Assembly: GCF_000013765.1 (NCBI RefSeq)
Contig: NC_007954.1
Coordinates: 558,001-622,000, forward strand
DNA length: 64,000 nucleotides
Reading direction: 5' to 3'
Source of the DNA: Shewanella denitrificans OS217
GTDB taxonomy: Bacteria > Pseudomonadota > Gammaproteobacteria > Enterobacterales > Shewanellaceae
The notes below the pieces were generated by a model. The model made no database searches. It was not told where the DNA came from and worked only from the letters and a program-made list of their open reading frames with translations. The position numbers and the translations under genes are program-made. This document shows positions 8,822 to 18,395 of this stretch, piece by piece. Each line of letters opens with the position of its first letter. Positions within the stretch are counted from its first letter, which is position 1.

Positions 8822-9643
8822 ATGTCTGAGCTAACCATGCCTAACAAACCTACATCTTTGGTTGAAATTAAAAACCTCAGCTTTAGTCGCGGTTCTCGAG
8901 TGATTTACGAGGACATTTCATTAAGCATACCTCAAGGTAAAGTCACCGCCATCATGGGGCCGAGCGGTATTGGTAAAACCACCTTGTTGAAACTCATTGG
9001 TGGTCAGTTGACCCCAGATAGCGGCCAAGTCCTGTTCGATGGTCACGACGTACACCAACTATCGCGAAGTGAATTATTTAATTTGCGTAAGCGTATGAGC
9101 ATGTTATTTCAAAGTGGTGCGCTGTTTACTGACATGAATGTGTTCGATAATGTCGCCTTCGCCCTGCGTGAACATTCGGGGCTACCAGAAGCCATTATCC
9201 ATAAAATTGTGATCATGAAGCTGCAAGCCGTGGGGTTAAGAGGCGCCGCTTATATGATGCCCAATGAATTATCAGGGGGTATGCAGCGCCGCGCAGCATT
9301 GGCCCGCGCCATCGCTCTGGAGCCTGAAATGGTGATGTACGATGAGCCCTTTGCCGGCCAAGACCCAATATCCATGGGGATGTTGGTGAAACTGATCCGT
9401 CAGTTGTCTGATTCATTGAAATTGACTTCTATCGTGGTGTCACACGATGTGACTGAAGTGCTAGGTATTGCTGACTATGTTTATGTGGTTGCCGACAAGC
9501 GAGTGGTTGCTCACGGCACCCCTGAGCAATTAAAGCAATCTGACAATCCGCAGCTAGTTCAATTTATACAGGGAGCGCCAGATGGGCCCGTTCCTTTCCA
9601 TTATCCAGCGGGTAATTATCAACAGGAGCTGATGCGTGGATAA
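8822..9643 (+). CDS. mlaF: Phospholipid ABC transporter ATPase MlaF
   Basis: ATPase of the MlaFEDB inner-membrane complex that helps keep phospholipids out of the outer leaflet of the outer membrane. The 273-residue form (start ATG 8822; a second ATG is at 8837) has Walker A GPSGIGKT, signature LSGGMQRRAALARA, Walker B MVMYDEPFAGQDP and H-loop VVSHDVTE. The ORF extends upstream to 8741, but that stretch contains the likely promoter and aligns with no MlaF N-terminus I know. The end overlaps mlaE by 8 bp. Confidence 0.94.
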   Translation: MSELTMPNKPTSLVEIKNLSFSRGSRVIYEDISLSIPQGKVTAIMGPSGIGKTTLLKLIGGQLTPDSGQVLFDGHDVHQLSRSELFNLRKRMSMLFQSGALFTDMNVFDNVAFALREHSGLPEAIIHKIVIMKLQAVGLRGAAYMMPNELSGGMQRRAALARAIALEPEMVMYDEPFAGQDPISMGMLVKLIRQLSDSLKLTSIVVSHDVTEVLGIADYVYVVADKRVVAHGTPEQLKQSDNPQLVQFIQGAPDGPVPFHYPAGNYQQELMRG

Positions 9644-10433
9644 GATGAGTCAATTACTCAATCAAATCGCCTTAGTCGGTCAAAGTGCAATCGCCTTTAT
9701 GCGTGGCTTTGGTAAGGCGGGTTTGATGTTGTGGGGCGCACTGTTTCATATACCGAATGTGCGTAAGGGCGGCCCTTTGTTGCTCAAGCAAATTTATGTG
9801 CTAGGTGTACGCTCTATGATCATCATCATAGTGTCGGGCTTGTTTATCGGCATGGTGATGGCGCTGCAAGGTTACAATGTGTTGGTGGGTTTTGGCACAG
9901 AAGAAAGCCTTGGGCCTATGGTGGCTTTAAGTTTGCTACGTGAGATGGGACCTGTGGTGACAGCACTACTGTTTGCCGGTCGTGCAGGTTCAGCCTTAAC
10001 GGCTGAAATTGGTTTAATGAAATCCACTGAGCAGTTATCTAGCCTTGAAATGATGGCGATAGACCCGTTAAGGCAAGTCATAGCGCCACGCTTTTGGGCG
10101 GGGGTGATTAGCATGCCATTATTGGCTGTGATGTTTAGCTTGGTGGGTATTTACGGCGGGCATTTGGTTGGGGTGGAATGGAAAGGCATCGACAGTGGTA
10201 CTTTTTGGTCTATCTTGCAGGCTTCTATCGAATGGCGCCAAGACATAGTTAATTGCCTTATCAAGAGCACAGTATTTGCAGTGGTCGTCACTTGGATTGC
10301 CCTCTATCGAGGCTATGAAGTGAACCCAAATCCTGAAGGAATTAGCCGCGCTACCACATCGACTGTGGTGCAGGCGAGCTTAGCGGTACTTGGATTGGAC
10401 TTCTTGCTAACTGCAATTATGTTCGGCCAGTAA
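9636..10433 (+). CDS. mlaE: Phospholipid ABC transporter permease MlaE
   Basis: Inner-membrane permease of the Mla system. The 265 residues contain the conserved permease core SLLREMGPVVTALLFAGRAGSALTAEIG and several hydrophobic helices, and end AVLGLDFLLTAIMFGQ as in E. coli. The GTG start at 9636 is preferred because AGGAG at 9624-9628 is 7 bases upstream; an ATG at 9645 is the alternative. It overlaps mlaF, so translation is coupled. Confidence 0.95.
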   Translation: MDKMSQLLNQIALVGQSAIAFMRGFGKAGLMLWGALFHIPNVRKGGPLLLKQIYVLGVRSMIIIIVSGLFIGMVMALQGYNVLVGFGTEESLGPMVALSLLREMGPVVTALLFAGRAGSALTAEIGLMKSTEQLSSLEMMAIDPLRQVIAPRFWAGVISMPLLAVMFSLVGIYGGHLVGVEWKGIDSGTFWSILQASIEWRQDIVNCLIKSTVFAVVVTWIALYRGYEVNPNPEGISRATTSTVVQASLAVLGLDFLLTAIMFGQ

Positions 10434-10520
10434 AGCGTTAAGTGTGTGAATGACAATATCGGCGCTATTGAGCCGCAGAATTTTATAATAGATAACTTAA
10501 TATATGAGTGGTTTTAAATT

Positions 10521-10994
10521 ATGTTAACACGGAAAATCGAGCTATTAGTGGGTATGTTCTTGCTCTCTGGATTGGTAGCCTTCTGTTTGTTAGTCTTTAG
10601 CGTGGCGAATGTAAAAATCAACGCTGACGATAACAGCTACGTTTTAGTGGCCGAGTTTAATAATATTGGCGGATTGAAAGTACGCTCTCCGGTGAAAGTC
10701 GGTGGGGTTGTTGTTGGCCGCGTGACTGACATTAGTTTGGATTCAGATAAACTGGTGCCGATTGTGACCTTAGCCATGGATAAGCGTTTTAATCAATTTC
10801 CTGAGACTAGCAGTTTATCGATTCAAACCGCAGGGTTATTAGGTGAGCAATTTTTAGGCTTAACGCCAGGTTTTGTCGATGATGATATCGCCATGCTTGG
10901 GGATGGCGACAAAATTCAAGATACACGTTCAGCTTTGATTTTAGAAGATTTAATCGGTCAGTTACTCTATAGCATGTCCTCAAAAGATAAATAG
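10521..10994 (+). CDS. mlaD: Phospholipid-binding MCE-domain protein MlaD
   Basis: Membrane-anchored MCE protein that forms the hexameric periplasmic ring of MlaFEDB and channels phospholipid. The 157 residues have an N-terminal membrane helix (residues about 7-29) followed by one MCE domain (VLVAEFNNIGGLKVRSPVKVGGVVVGRVTDISLD) and a conserved LGEQFLGLTPG segment. The length is typical for the short, single-MCE class. It lies 87 bp after mlaE. Confidence 0.94.
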   Translation: MLTRKIELLVGMFLLSGLVAFCLLVFSVANVKINADDNSYVLVAEFNNIGGLKVRSPVKVGGVVVGRVTDISLDSDKLVPIVTLAMDKRFNQFPETSSLSIQTAGLLGEQFLGLTPGFVDDDIAMLGDGDKIQDTRSALILEDLIGQLLYSMSSKDK

Positions 10995-11005
10995 GAGCAG
11001 GTGCA

Positions 11006-11659
11006 ATGAAAACACGTTTAGGTGGATTTTTTACTGGTTTAATCATGTTATTAGGTGTGCAGTCATTCGCCATGGCTGAGGAAGTTAACACGACGGACCC
11101 ATACCTCTTAATTGAGCAAGCCGCCAATATTACCTTTGCGCGCTTTCGAGCAGATAAAGCCCTGATTGATGCTGACTTGAATCATTTAAAGGTCATAGTC
11201 AAAGAAGAGCTAATGCCTTATGTGGATTACAAATATGCCGCCTATAAAGTCATGGGCCAGTATCTGCGTGATACCAGTGTTGATCAAAGAGAGCGTTTTG
11301 TTACCGCCTTTGAAGGCTATTTAGTGGCGACCTATGCCCAAGCATTTACTCAATATACAGATCAAAAAGTGCTGTACGACCCTGGTACTGATTTCAGTAA
11401 AGAGAAGATGGTTGAAGTGAATGTGCAGATTATTGAAGAGGGGCGTCCACCCATTAAGATCCTCTTCAAAGTGCGCCGCCTTAAAGATGACTCATGGAAG
11501 GCATTTGACTTGATTGCCGAAGGCATAAGCTTACTCGCGTCTAAGCAGTCAGAGATTTCTAATTTGATCCGTAAAGACGGCATAGATGCCGTTATTGTGT
11601 TATTGAATGAGAAGACCAAAGAAAAAATTGATCGTAAAGCGGGAGCCGATGCCGCGTGA
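11006..11659 (+). CDS. mlaC: Periplasmic phospholipid shuttle MlaC
   Basis: Soluble periplasmic carrier that moves phospholipid between the outer-membrane MlaA-porin complex and MlaD. The 217 residues begin with a signal peptide (residues 1 to about 24, ending SFAMA), followed by the Tol-Ttg2 domain (ALIDADLNHLKVIVKEELMPYVDYKYAAYKVMG and YATYAQAFTQY-like stretch). It starts 11 bp after mlaD with AGGAG upstream and overlaps mlaB by 4 bp. Confidence 0.93.
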   Translation: MKTRLGGFFTGLIMLLGVQSFAMAEEVNTTDPYLLIEQAANITFARFRADKALIDADLNHLKVIVKEELMPYVDYKYAAYKVMGQYLRDTSVDQRERFVTAFEGYLVATYAQAFTQYTDQKVLYDPGTDFSKEKMVEVNVQIIEEGRPPIKILFKVRRLKDDSWKAFDLIAEGISLLASKQSEISNLIRKDGIDAVIVLLNEKTKEKIDRKAGADAA

Positions 11660-11952
11660 TTGAATTTACTCAGCAAGGTGATGCCTGCGCAATCCAAGGA
11701 TCATTAGGTCAGCAACAGGTGATTGAACTTTGGCCTAAAAGACGCAAATTGTTTAATTCAGACACTCAGGCCCTAGACGTATCTGGGATAACCTATGTGG
11801 ACAGTGCGGGCGTTGCCTTGTTGCTTGAACTGGCACGTCTGTCCCACAAAGGTTCACCTAAACGTAAAATGCCAAGGATGCTCACCAATCCTAGTAAACA
11901 CTTGAGTAAGATGATTGAGCTTTATGATTTAGAGGTATTTGTGCAGCCATAA
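11656..11952 (+). CDS. mlaB: STAS-domain protein MlaB
   Basis: Small cytoplasmic STAS protein that binds MlaF and is needed for assembly and activity of the transporter. The 98-residue GTG-start product has the STAS core LDVSGITYVDSAGVALLLELARL, including the conserved DSAG turn. The four-base overlap with the mlaC stop (GTGA) indicates coupling. The basic C-terminal part is longer than the E. coli protein's core but contains no other recognisable domain. Confidence 0.9.
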   Translation: MIEFTQQGDACAIQGSLGQQQVIELWPKRRKLFNSDTQALDVSGITYVDSAGVALLLELARLSHKGSPKRKMPRMLTNPSKHLSKMIELYDLEVFVQP

Positions 11953-12013
11953 ACTTATGGCTTGATGATGCAATTACCCCAATAGACAGTAGTATTTAAG
12001 GTAAAAAGATTTT

Positions 12014-12265
12014 ATGGATTGCAAACAGATAGAACAGATTTTAATTGATGCTTTAGGGCTAGAAGAGGCCCATGCCAGTGCAGATGGTAGCCATTATAAA
12101 GTGGTTGCGGTTGGCGAGTGTTTCGACGGCATGAGCCGGGTGAAACAGCAGCAGGCGATTTACGGCCCCTTGAACGAGTATATCGCCAGCGGTGAATTGC
12201 ACGCACTGACAATCAAAACCTTTACGCCGACCCAGTGGAAGCGTGAAAAAATTTTTAACATGTAA
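12014..12265 (+). CDS. ibaG: BolA-family protein IbaG
   Basis: BolA-like protein of 83 residues. Such proteins bind monothiol glutaredoxin with a [2Fe-2S] cluster; in Vibrio and E. coli IbaG affects envelope integrity and acid response. The family pattern is visible: ADGSHYKVVAVGECFDGMSRVKQQQAIYGPLNEYIASGELHALTIKTFTP. Location between mlaB and murA is the conserved IbaG context and separates it from BolA itself. Confidence 0.92.
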   Translation: MDCKQIEQILIDALGLEEAHASADGSHYKVVAVGECFDGMSRVKQQQAIYGPLNEYIASGELHALTIKTFTPTQWKREKIFNM

Positions 12266-12280
12266 GCCTAGAGAAATAGT

Positions 12281-13540
12281 GTGGATAAATTAACGATTCA
12301 AGCCAGCAAGCCGTTAACTGGCAGTGTAGTGATCTCTGGCGCTAAAAATGCCGCACTACCTATTTTAATGGCCGGCGTCCTCGCCGAAACTGACTTTGTG
12401 TTATCTAACGTACCTGAGCTTAGAGATGTCAGCACCAGCTGTAAATTATTACGCTGTTTAGGTGCTGAAGTTGATGAACTGGGTGGGGGTCGCATTCGTA
12501 TTTCGACCACCAATTTGAATGAGTTTTGTGCGCCTTACGATTTAGTTAAAACCATGCGCGCTTCCATTCTTATCTTAGGCCCATTATTGGCCCGTTTTGG
12601 TACCGCTGATGTTTCTCTCCCTGGAGGCTGCGCCATAGGTGCACGTCCGGTGAACCTGCATTTGCATGGTTTGGAGCAAATGGGCGCAAAAATCGAAGTC
12701 AAAGAAGGTTACATCAAAGCCAGAGTGGATGGTCGTCTTAAAGGCGCGCACATCTTTATGGACATGATAAGCGTAGGTGCTACCGAAAACTTACTGATGG
12801 CCGCTGCATTAGCCGATGGCATAACGATCATTGAAAATGCCGCTCAAGAGCCTGAAGTCACAGACTTAGCTCACTGCTTGATTGCCATGGGAGCAAAAAT
12901 CACCGGTGTGGGCACAGCGACCTTAAAGATAGAAGGTGTTGAGCGCTTACAAGGTTGTGAATACCGCGTGATGCCAGATCGTATTGAAACCGGTACTTTC
13001 TTGGTCGCTGCGGCTGTAACGCGGGGGAGAATTCGCTGTGAAAATGCAGATCCTGCCTCAATGGAAGCCGTGCTTGCCAAGCTTGAAGATGCTGGCGCTA
13101 CCGTCACGAGTGGTGAGGATTGGATTGAGCTTGATATGCATGGCAAGCAGCCTAAAGCGGTTAACATTAAAACGGCGCCCTATCCGGCATTCCCAACGGA
13201 TATGCAGGCTCAGTTTTGTGTGCTGAATGCCTTAGCTCAAGGCACGGGACGTGTCACTGAAACCATCTTTGAAAATCGTTTTATGCACGTCCCTGAGCTT
13301 ATTCGAATGGGTGCAAACATGGAGCTTGAAGGCCATACTTGCATCATTCAAGGGATAGACAAGCTTAACGGTGCTCAGGTGATGGCAACAGATTTACGCG
13401 CATCGGCAAGCTTAGTTATCGCAGGTTTGATGGCTGAAGGCACCACGCTGGTCGATCGTATTTATCACTTAGATCGCGGCTATGAGCATATTGAATCTAA
13501 GTTCCAAGGCCTAGGTGCTGAAGTAATTCGAGTGAAATAA
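12281..13540 (+). CDS. murA: UDP-N-acetylglucosamine 1-carboxyvinyltransferase MurA
   Basis: Cytoplasmic enzyme that transfers enolpyruvate from PEP to UDP-GlcNAc, the first committed step of peptidoglycan synthesis. The 419-residue GTG-start protein carries the active-site loop LPGGCAIGARPVNLH with catalytic Cys117, the fosfomycin target, so intrinsic resistance through a Cys-to-Asp change is not expected. KNAALP near residue 22 is the conserved substrate-binding motif. It follows ibaG by 15 bp. Confidence 0.97.
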   Translation: MDKLTIQASKPLTGSVVISGAKNAALPILMAGVLAETDFVLSNVPELRDVSTSCKLLRCLGAEVDELGGGRIRISTTNLNEFCAPYDLVKTMRASILILGPLLARFGTADVSLPGGCAIGARPVNLHLHGLEQMGAKIEVKEGYIKARVDGRLKGAHIFMDMISVGATENLLMAAALADGITIIENAAQEPEVTDLAHCLIAMGAKITGVGTATLKIEGVERLQGCEYRVMPDRIETGTFLVAAAVTRGRIRCENADPASMEAVLAKLEDAGATVTSGEDWIELDMHGKQPKAVNIKTAPYPAFPTDMQAQFCVLNALAQGTGRVTETIFENRFMHVPELIRMGANMELEGHTCIIQGIDKLNGAQVMATDLRASASLVIAGLMAEGTTLVDRIYHLDRGYEHIESKFQGLGAEVIRVK

Positions 13541-13603
13541 CTCTAGGACTTTGACTTCAGTCATTAGCTATTGATGCCGTGACGGACAATAAAGGTCAAC
13601 AAC

Positions 13604-13635
13604 AAAAAAGCCATTCCTTGGGAATGGCTTTTTTT
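13604..13635. terminator. Bidirectional rho-independent terminator between murA and degS
   Basis: A GCCATTCC / GGAATGGC stem (13610-13617 with 13621-13628) closes a 3-base loop. It is flanked by A6 on the left and T7 on the right, so it can stop transcripts from both convergent genes. Confidence 0.9.
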
Positions 13636-13654
13636 ATGCTCGCTGTGATTGGTA

Positions 13655-14731
13655 TTATTCAGGCAAGGGCTTCTCAGCAATAACCACAGGCAAGGCCTGA
13701 ACTTTGCCTTCACGAATAATGGTCAAGGTCACTCTGGAATCGGGAGGCGTTTCGGCAATTCTATCCATTAGCATTTCAACCCCTGGCACTTCTTCATTCT
13801 CGTAGGCAATGATGACATCTCTAGCCCTAAGTTGAGCTCGTGCGGCAGGACCTGTGGGATCGACGCCGGTAACTACAACCCCTTTTTGGTTCGGCAGGTT
13901 TAAAATTTGCGCCAATACTGGACTTAAGGCTTCACCGGAAACGCCAATGGCTCCGCGGATCACTCGGCCATTTTTGATCAATTTGCCCATGATGCTATGG
14001 GCCAGTTTTATTGGAATGGCGAAACTAATCCCATTGCCGCTGGCCTCACCGCCGACCTGAAATGCCGCTGTGTTAATGCCCACTAATTCACCATCTGTGT
14101 CTATCAGTGCACCACCTGAATTTCCGGCATTGATGGCGGCATCTGTCTGTAAGAAATCGAGATACCCTGAGCTCAATCCGTTACGGCCCGTGGCACTGAT
14201 GATCCCTTGGGTGATGGTCTGGCCTATGTTGTAAGGGTTACCTATGGCGAGTACCACATCGCCCACTTGCACCGGAGTTAACAGATTAAGTGGGACTACG
14301 GGCAAGTTATCGCCATCAATTTTTAACACGGTTAAATCTGTTTCTGGATCTGAGCCTACGACTTCTGAAGTGTATTTGCGGCCATCTTGCAGCGCGACCA
14401 CAATTTCATCGGCTTTTTTTATCACATGATAATTGGTGAGGATATAACCCTCTTTACTCATTATAACGCCAGAGCCAAGACCTTGGAGTGAACCTGAATT
14501 TAGCGGTTGGTCTTCGGCTATGCTCAAACTGTAGATATTGACCACGGCAGGGGCGGCTTTACGCACTGCCGCAGCAAAGGAGAGTGTTTTACTGCTGTGA
14601 TTATTGCCCGTAAGGTTACTGCCAAAACCGTCGCCATTGATGATGCTAGTGGCACCTAAGAAAACGGCGGCCATGACTAGACCGAACAATACGGCTTTAG
14701 TTAAATACAGAAGGAGCGCTTTTATGTTCAT
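13655..14731 (-). CDS. degS: Inner-membrane site-1 protease DegS
   Basis: Trypsin-like serine protease anchored in the inner membrane that senses misfolded outer-membrane proteins and cleaves RseA to start the sigma-E response. The 358 residues have an N-terminal membrane anchor (residues about 10-31), a protease domain with catalytic His102 (NYHVI), Asp132 (PETDLTVLK) and Ser205 (NAGNSGGA), and one C-terminal PDZ domain. A single PDZ and the retained anchor distinguish it from DegP and DegQ. It follows degQ in the same direction, as in E. coli. Confidence 0.94.
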   Translation of the reverse strand: MNIKALLLYLTKAVLFGLVMAAVFLGATSIINGDGFGSNLTGNNHSSKTLSFAAAVRKAAPAVVNIYSLSIAEDQPLNSGSLQGLGSGVIMSKEGYILTNYHVIKKADEIVVALQDGRKYTSEVVGSDPETDLTVLKIDGDNLPVVPLNLLTPVQVGDVVLAIGNPYNIGQTITQGIISATGRNGLSSGYLDFLQTDAAINAGNSGGALIDTDGELVGINTAAFQVGGEASGNGISFAIPIKLAHSIMGKLIKNGRVIRGAIGVSGEALSPVLAQILNLPNQKGVVVTGVDPTGPAARAQLRARDVIIAYENEEVPGVEMLMDRIAETPPDSRVTLTIIREGKVQALPVVIAEKPLPE

Positions 14732-14774
14732 AGCAGTTTCAACAGCAATTAGGGGGGATTAGATTAACATGATT

Positions 14775-14813
14775 AAAAAAGATAAGCATCGAAGAGTGAA
14801 TTCGATGCTTATC
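14775..14813 (-). terminator. Rho-independent terminator after degQ
   Basis: A perfect 13-bp inverted repeat (14781-14793 with 14801-14813, arm GATAAGCATCGAA) is followed on the minus strand by T6, the complement of A6 at 14775-14780. It separates degQ from degS. Confidence 0.85.
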
Positions 14814-14894
14814 AATTAGATGCTTTATGATTTAAATCGCTCCGTCAGGGTTAATGCTTGTCACATCTTAACGAGCATCACCTGAGTGACGTCC

Positions 14895-16256
14895 TTATCT
14901 TAAGATGAGATAAAGCAGGCTGCCATCCCGTAAAATCTTAAGTGCCACAGAGCCTTTAGGGTCTTTAAGCTGTTCTTTTAAGGTTTTAAGATCGCTTATT
15001 CTGTCGCGGTTAATGCCAACAATCACATCACCCTTCTTAAGACCATTCATGGCAGCGGGTGAACCTTGGGCTACTTCTGTGATCACTATGCCGGATTTTT
15101 TGCTGTTTTCTAAATTAGCCCCTTGTAGCATAGGATGGATCCCGCCAGCTTCTGAGCTCACGGTAGCATCGGCTTCACCGAGCACCACAGTGATACTCTT
15201 AGTCTTATTGTCGCGAATGATGCCTAAATCAACTTTGGCACCTGCGCCAAGGGTGGCAACCTTGGCTCTAAGCTCCTGGAAGGTTTTGATTTTTTTGCCA
15301 TTAACACTAGTAATAATATCCCCAGCTTTAAGGCCTGCTTTTTCCGCGGCACTGCCTGACATGACTTCATTAATAAAGCCGCCATGCTGAGTATCTAGAC
15401 CAAAGCCTTTAGCAAGCTCCCTATCTAGGTCTCTACCTGAAATTCCCAATACCCCACGCCTAACCTCACCGTGTTCTATGATCTGTGCGACTAAATTGTT
15501 GACCATGTTCGCTGGGATGGCAAAACCAATACCTACGTTGCCACCGCCTGGGGCGACAATGGCGGTGTTTATCCCCATTAATTCGCCGTTTAAATTCACT
15601 AAGGCACCGCCTGAGTTACCGCTATTAATCGCCGCATCGGTTTGGATGAAGTTCTCCAGTTGTTCTATGCCTAGGCCGCTGCGACCTAAGGCACTGACAA
15701 TACCAGAGGTCACGGTTTGACCTAAGCCGAAGGGGTTTCCTATGGCGACGGCAAAATCACCCACACGGATCTCTTCTGAATCAGTCTGTTTGATAGCGGT
15801 GAGATTCTTAGCCTCAATTTGCAGTAAGGCGATGTCAGACTCAGGATCGGTACCAATGAGTTTAGCTTTGACTTCGCGGCCATCGTACAAACCGATTTGA
15901 ATGTCATCGGCCCCATTAATGACGTGATTGTTTGTGACTATGTAACCTTTGTTTGCGTCAATAATAACGCCAGAGCCTAATCCTCTGAACGGCCGTTCTT
16001 GGGTTTGTTCTTGTGGGCCATTAGGGCCGAAGAAGTGCCGAAAAATGTCGGGTACTCTTTGCTTAGAGACATGGGTGCCAGAGACGGCAACTGAGACCAC
16101 AGCAGGCGTTGTTTTTTCCAGCATGGGGGCAAGGCTTGGTAGCATTTGGCCATTAACGCTTTGGGGGATGGCGGCGCTGGCACTCACGGGAATAAAAGGG
16201 CTGGATAAGCTGGCCGTTAATAATGCGGCTGAAAGTAGTGTTAATTTGGTTCTCAT
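14895..16256 (-). CDS. degQ: Periplasmic serine protease/chaperone DegQ (HtrA family)
   Basis: HtrA-type periplasmic quality-control protease. The 453 residues have a signal peptide (about 1-28, ending SASA), a protease domain with His111 (TNNHV), Asp141 (PESDIALLQ) and Ser215 (NSGNSGGA), and two PDZ domains (about residues 255-345 and 365-450). The short LA loop and the adjacency to degS favour DegQ over DegP, although many genomes of this group have a single DegP/DegQ protein and the two are hard to separate by eye. Confidence 0.9.
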   Translation of the reverse strand: MRTKLTLLSAALLTASLSSPFIPVSASAAIPQSVNGQMLPSLAPMLEKTTPAVVSVAVSGTHVSKQRVPDIFRHFFGPNGPQEQTQERPFRGLGSGVIIDANKGYIVTNNHVINGADDIQIGLYDGREVKAKLIGTDPESDIALLQIEAKNLTAIKQTDSEEIRVGDFAVAIGNPFGLGQTVTSGIVSALGRSGLGIEQLENFIQTDAAINSGNSGGALVNLNGELMGINTAIVAPGGGNVGIGFAIPANMVNNLVAQIIEHGEVRRGVLGISGRDLDRELAKGFGLDTQHGGFINEVMSGSAAEKAGLKAGDIITSVNGKKIKTFQELRAKVATLGAGAKVDLGIIRDNKTKSITVVLGEADATVSSEAGGIHPMLQGANLENSKKSGIVITEVAQGSPAAMNGLKKGDVIVGINRDRISDLKTLKEQLKDPKGSVALKILRDGSLLYLILR

Positions 16257-16551
16257 CAGTTCCTAACTCCTATCGTCTTTATATTATTCGCAATGACTGC
16301 GTTAAATACAATAATATGGTTAATTGTGTTTGTGGCAGTGCAGGCAGTTGTATTAGGGTGGCAGTCAGTTCAATACAAGCTGCTAGAATTGCTAAATCGG
16401 TTCATGGTTTTACTATACATTCGGAGCGGTTTTTATTTCAAAAGGTTCAGTCATTATTAACAAAGCTTAATTTTAACTGTGAGTTAGCAATGCTGACACC
16501 TTACTGAGTACTAGGCTCTCATGTTATGATCGCAGCTTATCAAAAGTTTAA

Positions 16552-17676
16552 GTGAGTGAAGCAGTGTCACAGTTAAGCCCTTGGCAACATTATCAGCAAG
16601 ACCTTAAAAGAGATGATTTTTCCCATGATTTGGCACAAGAGCAAGCCGTAACAGCACTTCAGCGCGTGTATGAAGAGCTGATTGCTGCGACTAAACCAGC
16701 GTCAGGGATTGCTGCTTTACTCAAGGCTGTGACAGGAAAGAACAAGCGCGCCAGTGTGCAAGGTTTATATCTCTGGGGTGGTGTGGGACGCGGCAAAACT
16801 TACCTGATGGATACCTTTTTCGATGCCTTGCCGACAGAGGATAAACTGAGGGCGCATTTTCATCGTTTTATGCATCAATTGCATCATGATTTGGGTGAGT
16901 TAAAAGGGGTTCAGGATCCGTTACTGACGATTGCCAAAAAGATGGCGAAGCAATATCAAGTGATTTGTTTCGATGAATTTTTTGTGTCTGACATCACAGA
17001 TGCCATGCTACTGGGGACCCTGTTTCAAGCCTTATTTAAAGAAGGTGTGGTGCTGGTCGCGACTTCAAATATTATCCCCGATGAACTGTATAAAAATGGT
17101 TTACAGCGGGCACGTTTTTTACCCGCCATTGCGCTGATTAATCAACACTGTCAGATTTTGAATGTCGACTCAGGTATAGATTATCGTTTACGTACCTTAG
17201 AACAAGCAGAAATTTATCATCATCCATTAGATGCTCAAGCCGATGTGAATTTACTGCAGTATTTCAAGCAACTGGCGCCGGAATCTGAAGTCTTCACTCA
17301 CGCCTTGGATATTGATGGCCGTAAGATTGCCATTAGGCAGCAATCCCAAGGGGTATTGTTAGTGGATTTCAGGGCCCTATGCGATGGCCCACGTTCACAA
17401 CGTGATTACATGGAAATTGCCCGTCTATATCACACTGTATTGCTCAGCGGCTTAGTGCAAATGGGGGCCCAACAAACCGGTGATGATATTGCCAGACGTT
17501 TTTTAGCCGTGGTCGACGAATTTTATGAACGTAACGTAAAGCTGATTATTTCAGCTCAAGTCTCACTTGAACAAATTTATACCCAGGGGCAACTCGACTT
17601 TGAATTTAGGCGTTGTCGTTCGCGATTAATCGAAATGCAATCCCATGACTATCTGGCGCTGGAACATTTACCTTAG
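16552..17676 (+). CDS. zapE: Cell division ATPase ZapE (AFG1 family)
   Basis: AFG1-like P-loop ATPase that in E. coli associates with the division site under stress. The 374-residue protein has Walker A GGVGRGKTYLMD (residues 76-83 core), Walker B VICFDEFFVSD, and the family blocks HFHRFMHQLHHDL, ATSNIIPDELYKNGLQRARFLPAI and ARRFLAVVDEFYERNVKLIIS. The start is GTG at 16552; a GTG four codons later is an alternative. It is divergent from degQ and upstream of rplM, the usual gammaproteobacterial arrangement. Confidence 0.92.
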   Translation: MSEAVSQLSPWQHYQQDLKRDDFSHDLAQEQAVTALQRVYEELIAATKPASGIAALLKAVTGKNKRASVQGLYLWGGVGRGKTYLMDTFFDALPTEDKLRAHFHRFMHQLHHDLGELKGVQDPLLTIAKKMAKQYQVICFDEFFVSDITDAMLLGTLFQALFKEGVVLVATSNIIPDELYKNGLQRARFLPAIALINQHCQILNVDSGIDYRLRTLEQAEIYHHPLDAQADVNLLQYFKQLAPESEVFTHALDIDGRKIAIRQQSQGVLLVDFRALCDGPRSQRDYMEIARLYHTVLLSGLVQMGAQQTGDDIARRFLAVVDEFYERNVKLIISAQVSLEQIYTQGQLDFEFRRCRSRLIEMQSHDYLALEHLP

Positions 17677-17801
17677 TAAATACAGTGCAGAAGTTTGGGA
17701 TAAGATAACCTGATGCAGTGTGGGGCGATAATGACTTTGCTTTTGTATGGTTTATTTCCGATTTAGGCAAAAAATCAGATGATTTTTAACTCAGGTTTGT
17801 C

Positions 17802-17952
17802 TATAATCCGCACCCTGCCCACGTTACTCCGCCATTGGGCGGAAGTTTTAAGCCAATATCAATGCTCGAAGGGGCATAGATCGGTAATTTTGTGTTGTTT
17901 GCAGGTGCATTCAACATGTGTGACAGAAAATTAACTTTGGGTTTTTGTAATA
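17802..17952 (+). promoter_or_regulatory. rplM-rpsI promoter and leader
   Basis: A consensus -10 TATAAT lies at 17802-17807; the -35 is poor. It is followed by a roughly 140-base leader with a short CCGCC/GGCGG hairpin (17830-17842 area). rplM has no obvious Shine-Dalgarno sequence before its ATG. In E. coli this operon is autoregulated by L13 through its leader. That the same happens here is inference. Confidence 0.55.
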
Positions 17953-18381
17953 ATGAAGACTTTTACTGCTACGCCAGAAACTGTAACTCGTGACTGGTTT
18001 GTTGTTGACGCTGAAGGCAAAACTTTAGGTCGTATCGCAACTGAAATCGCAATTCGCTTACGCGGCAAGCATAAGCCAGAATACACTCCACACGTTGACA
18101 CTGGTGACTACATCATCGTTATCAATGCTGAAAAAGTGACTGTAACTGGTAACAAAGCTGCTGGTAAGATTTACTACTCGCATTCAGGCTTCCCTGGTGG
18201 CATTAAGCAAATCAGCTTCGAAAAGCTGCAGGCGCAAAAGCCAGAAATGATCATCGAGAAAGCAGTTAAGGGTATGTTGCCAAAAGGTCCATTGGGCCGC
18301 GCTATGTTCCGTAAACTTAAAGTTTACGCTGGCGTTGAGCATAACCACGCTGCACAACAACCTCAAGTTCTTGATATCTAA
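17953..18381 (+). CDS. rplM: 50S ribosomal protein L13
   Basis: Early-assembly large-subunit protein. The 142 residues match the bacterial L13 pattern throughout: RDWFVVDAEGKTLGRIATEIA at the N-terminus, KIYYSHSGFPGG in the centre and VKGMLPKGPLGRAMFRKLKVYAG towards the end. It is the first gene of the rplM-rpsI operon, 14 bp before rpsI. Confidence 0.98.
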   Translation: MKTFTATPETVTRDWFVVDAEGKTLGRIATEIAIRLRGKHKPEYTPHVDTGDYIIVINAEKVTVTGNKAAGKIYYSHSGFPGGIKQISFEKLQAQKPEMIIEKAVKGMLPKGPLGRAMFRKLKVYAGVEHNHAAQQPQVLDI

Positions 18382-18395
18382 ACGGGATTAAGCAA

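Noticed and set aside
13655..16256. Tandem degS-degQ as an unusual duplication
   Set aside because: This pair is the ordinary gammaproteobacterial arrangement, with different domain layouts (one against two PDZ domains).
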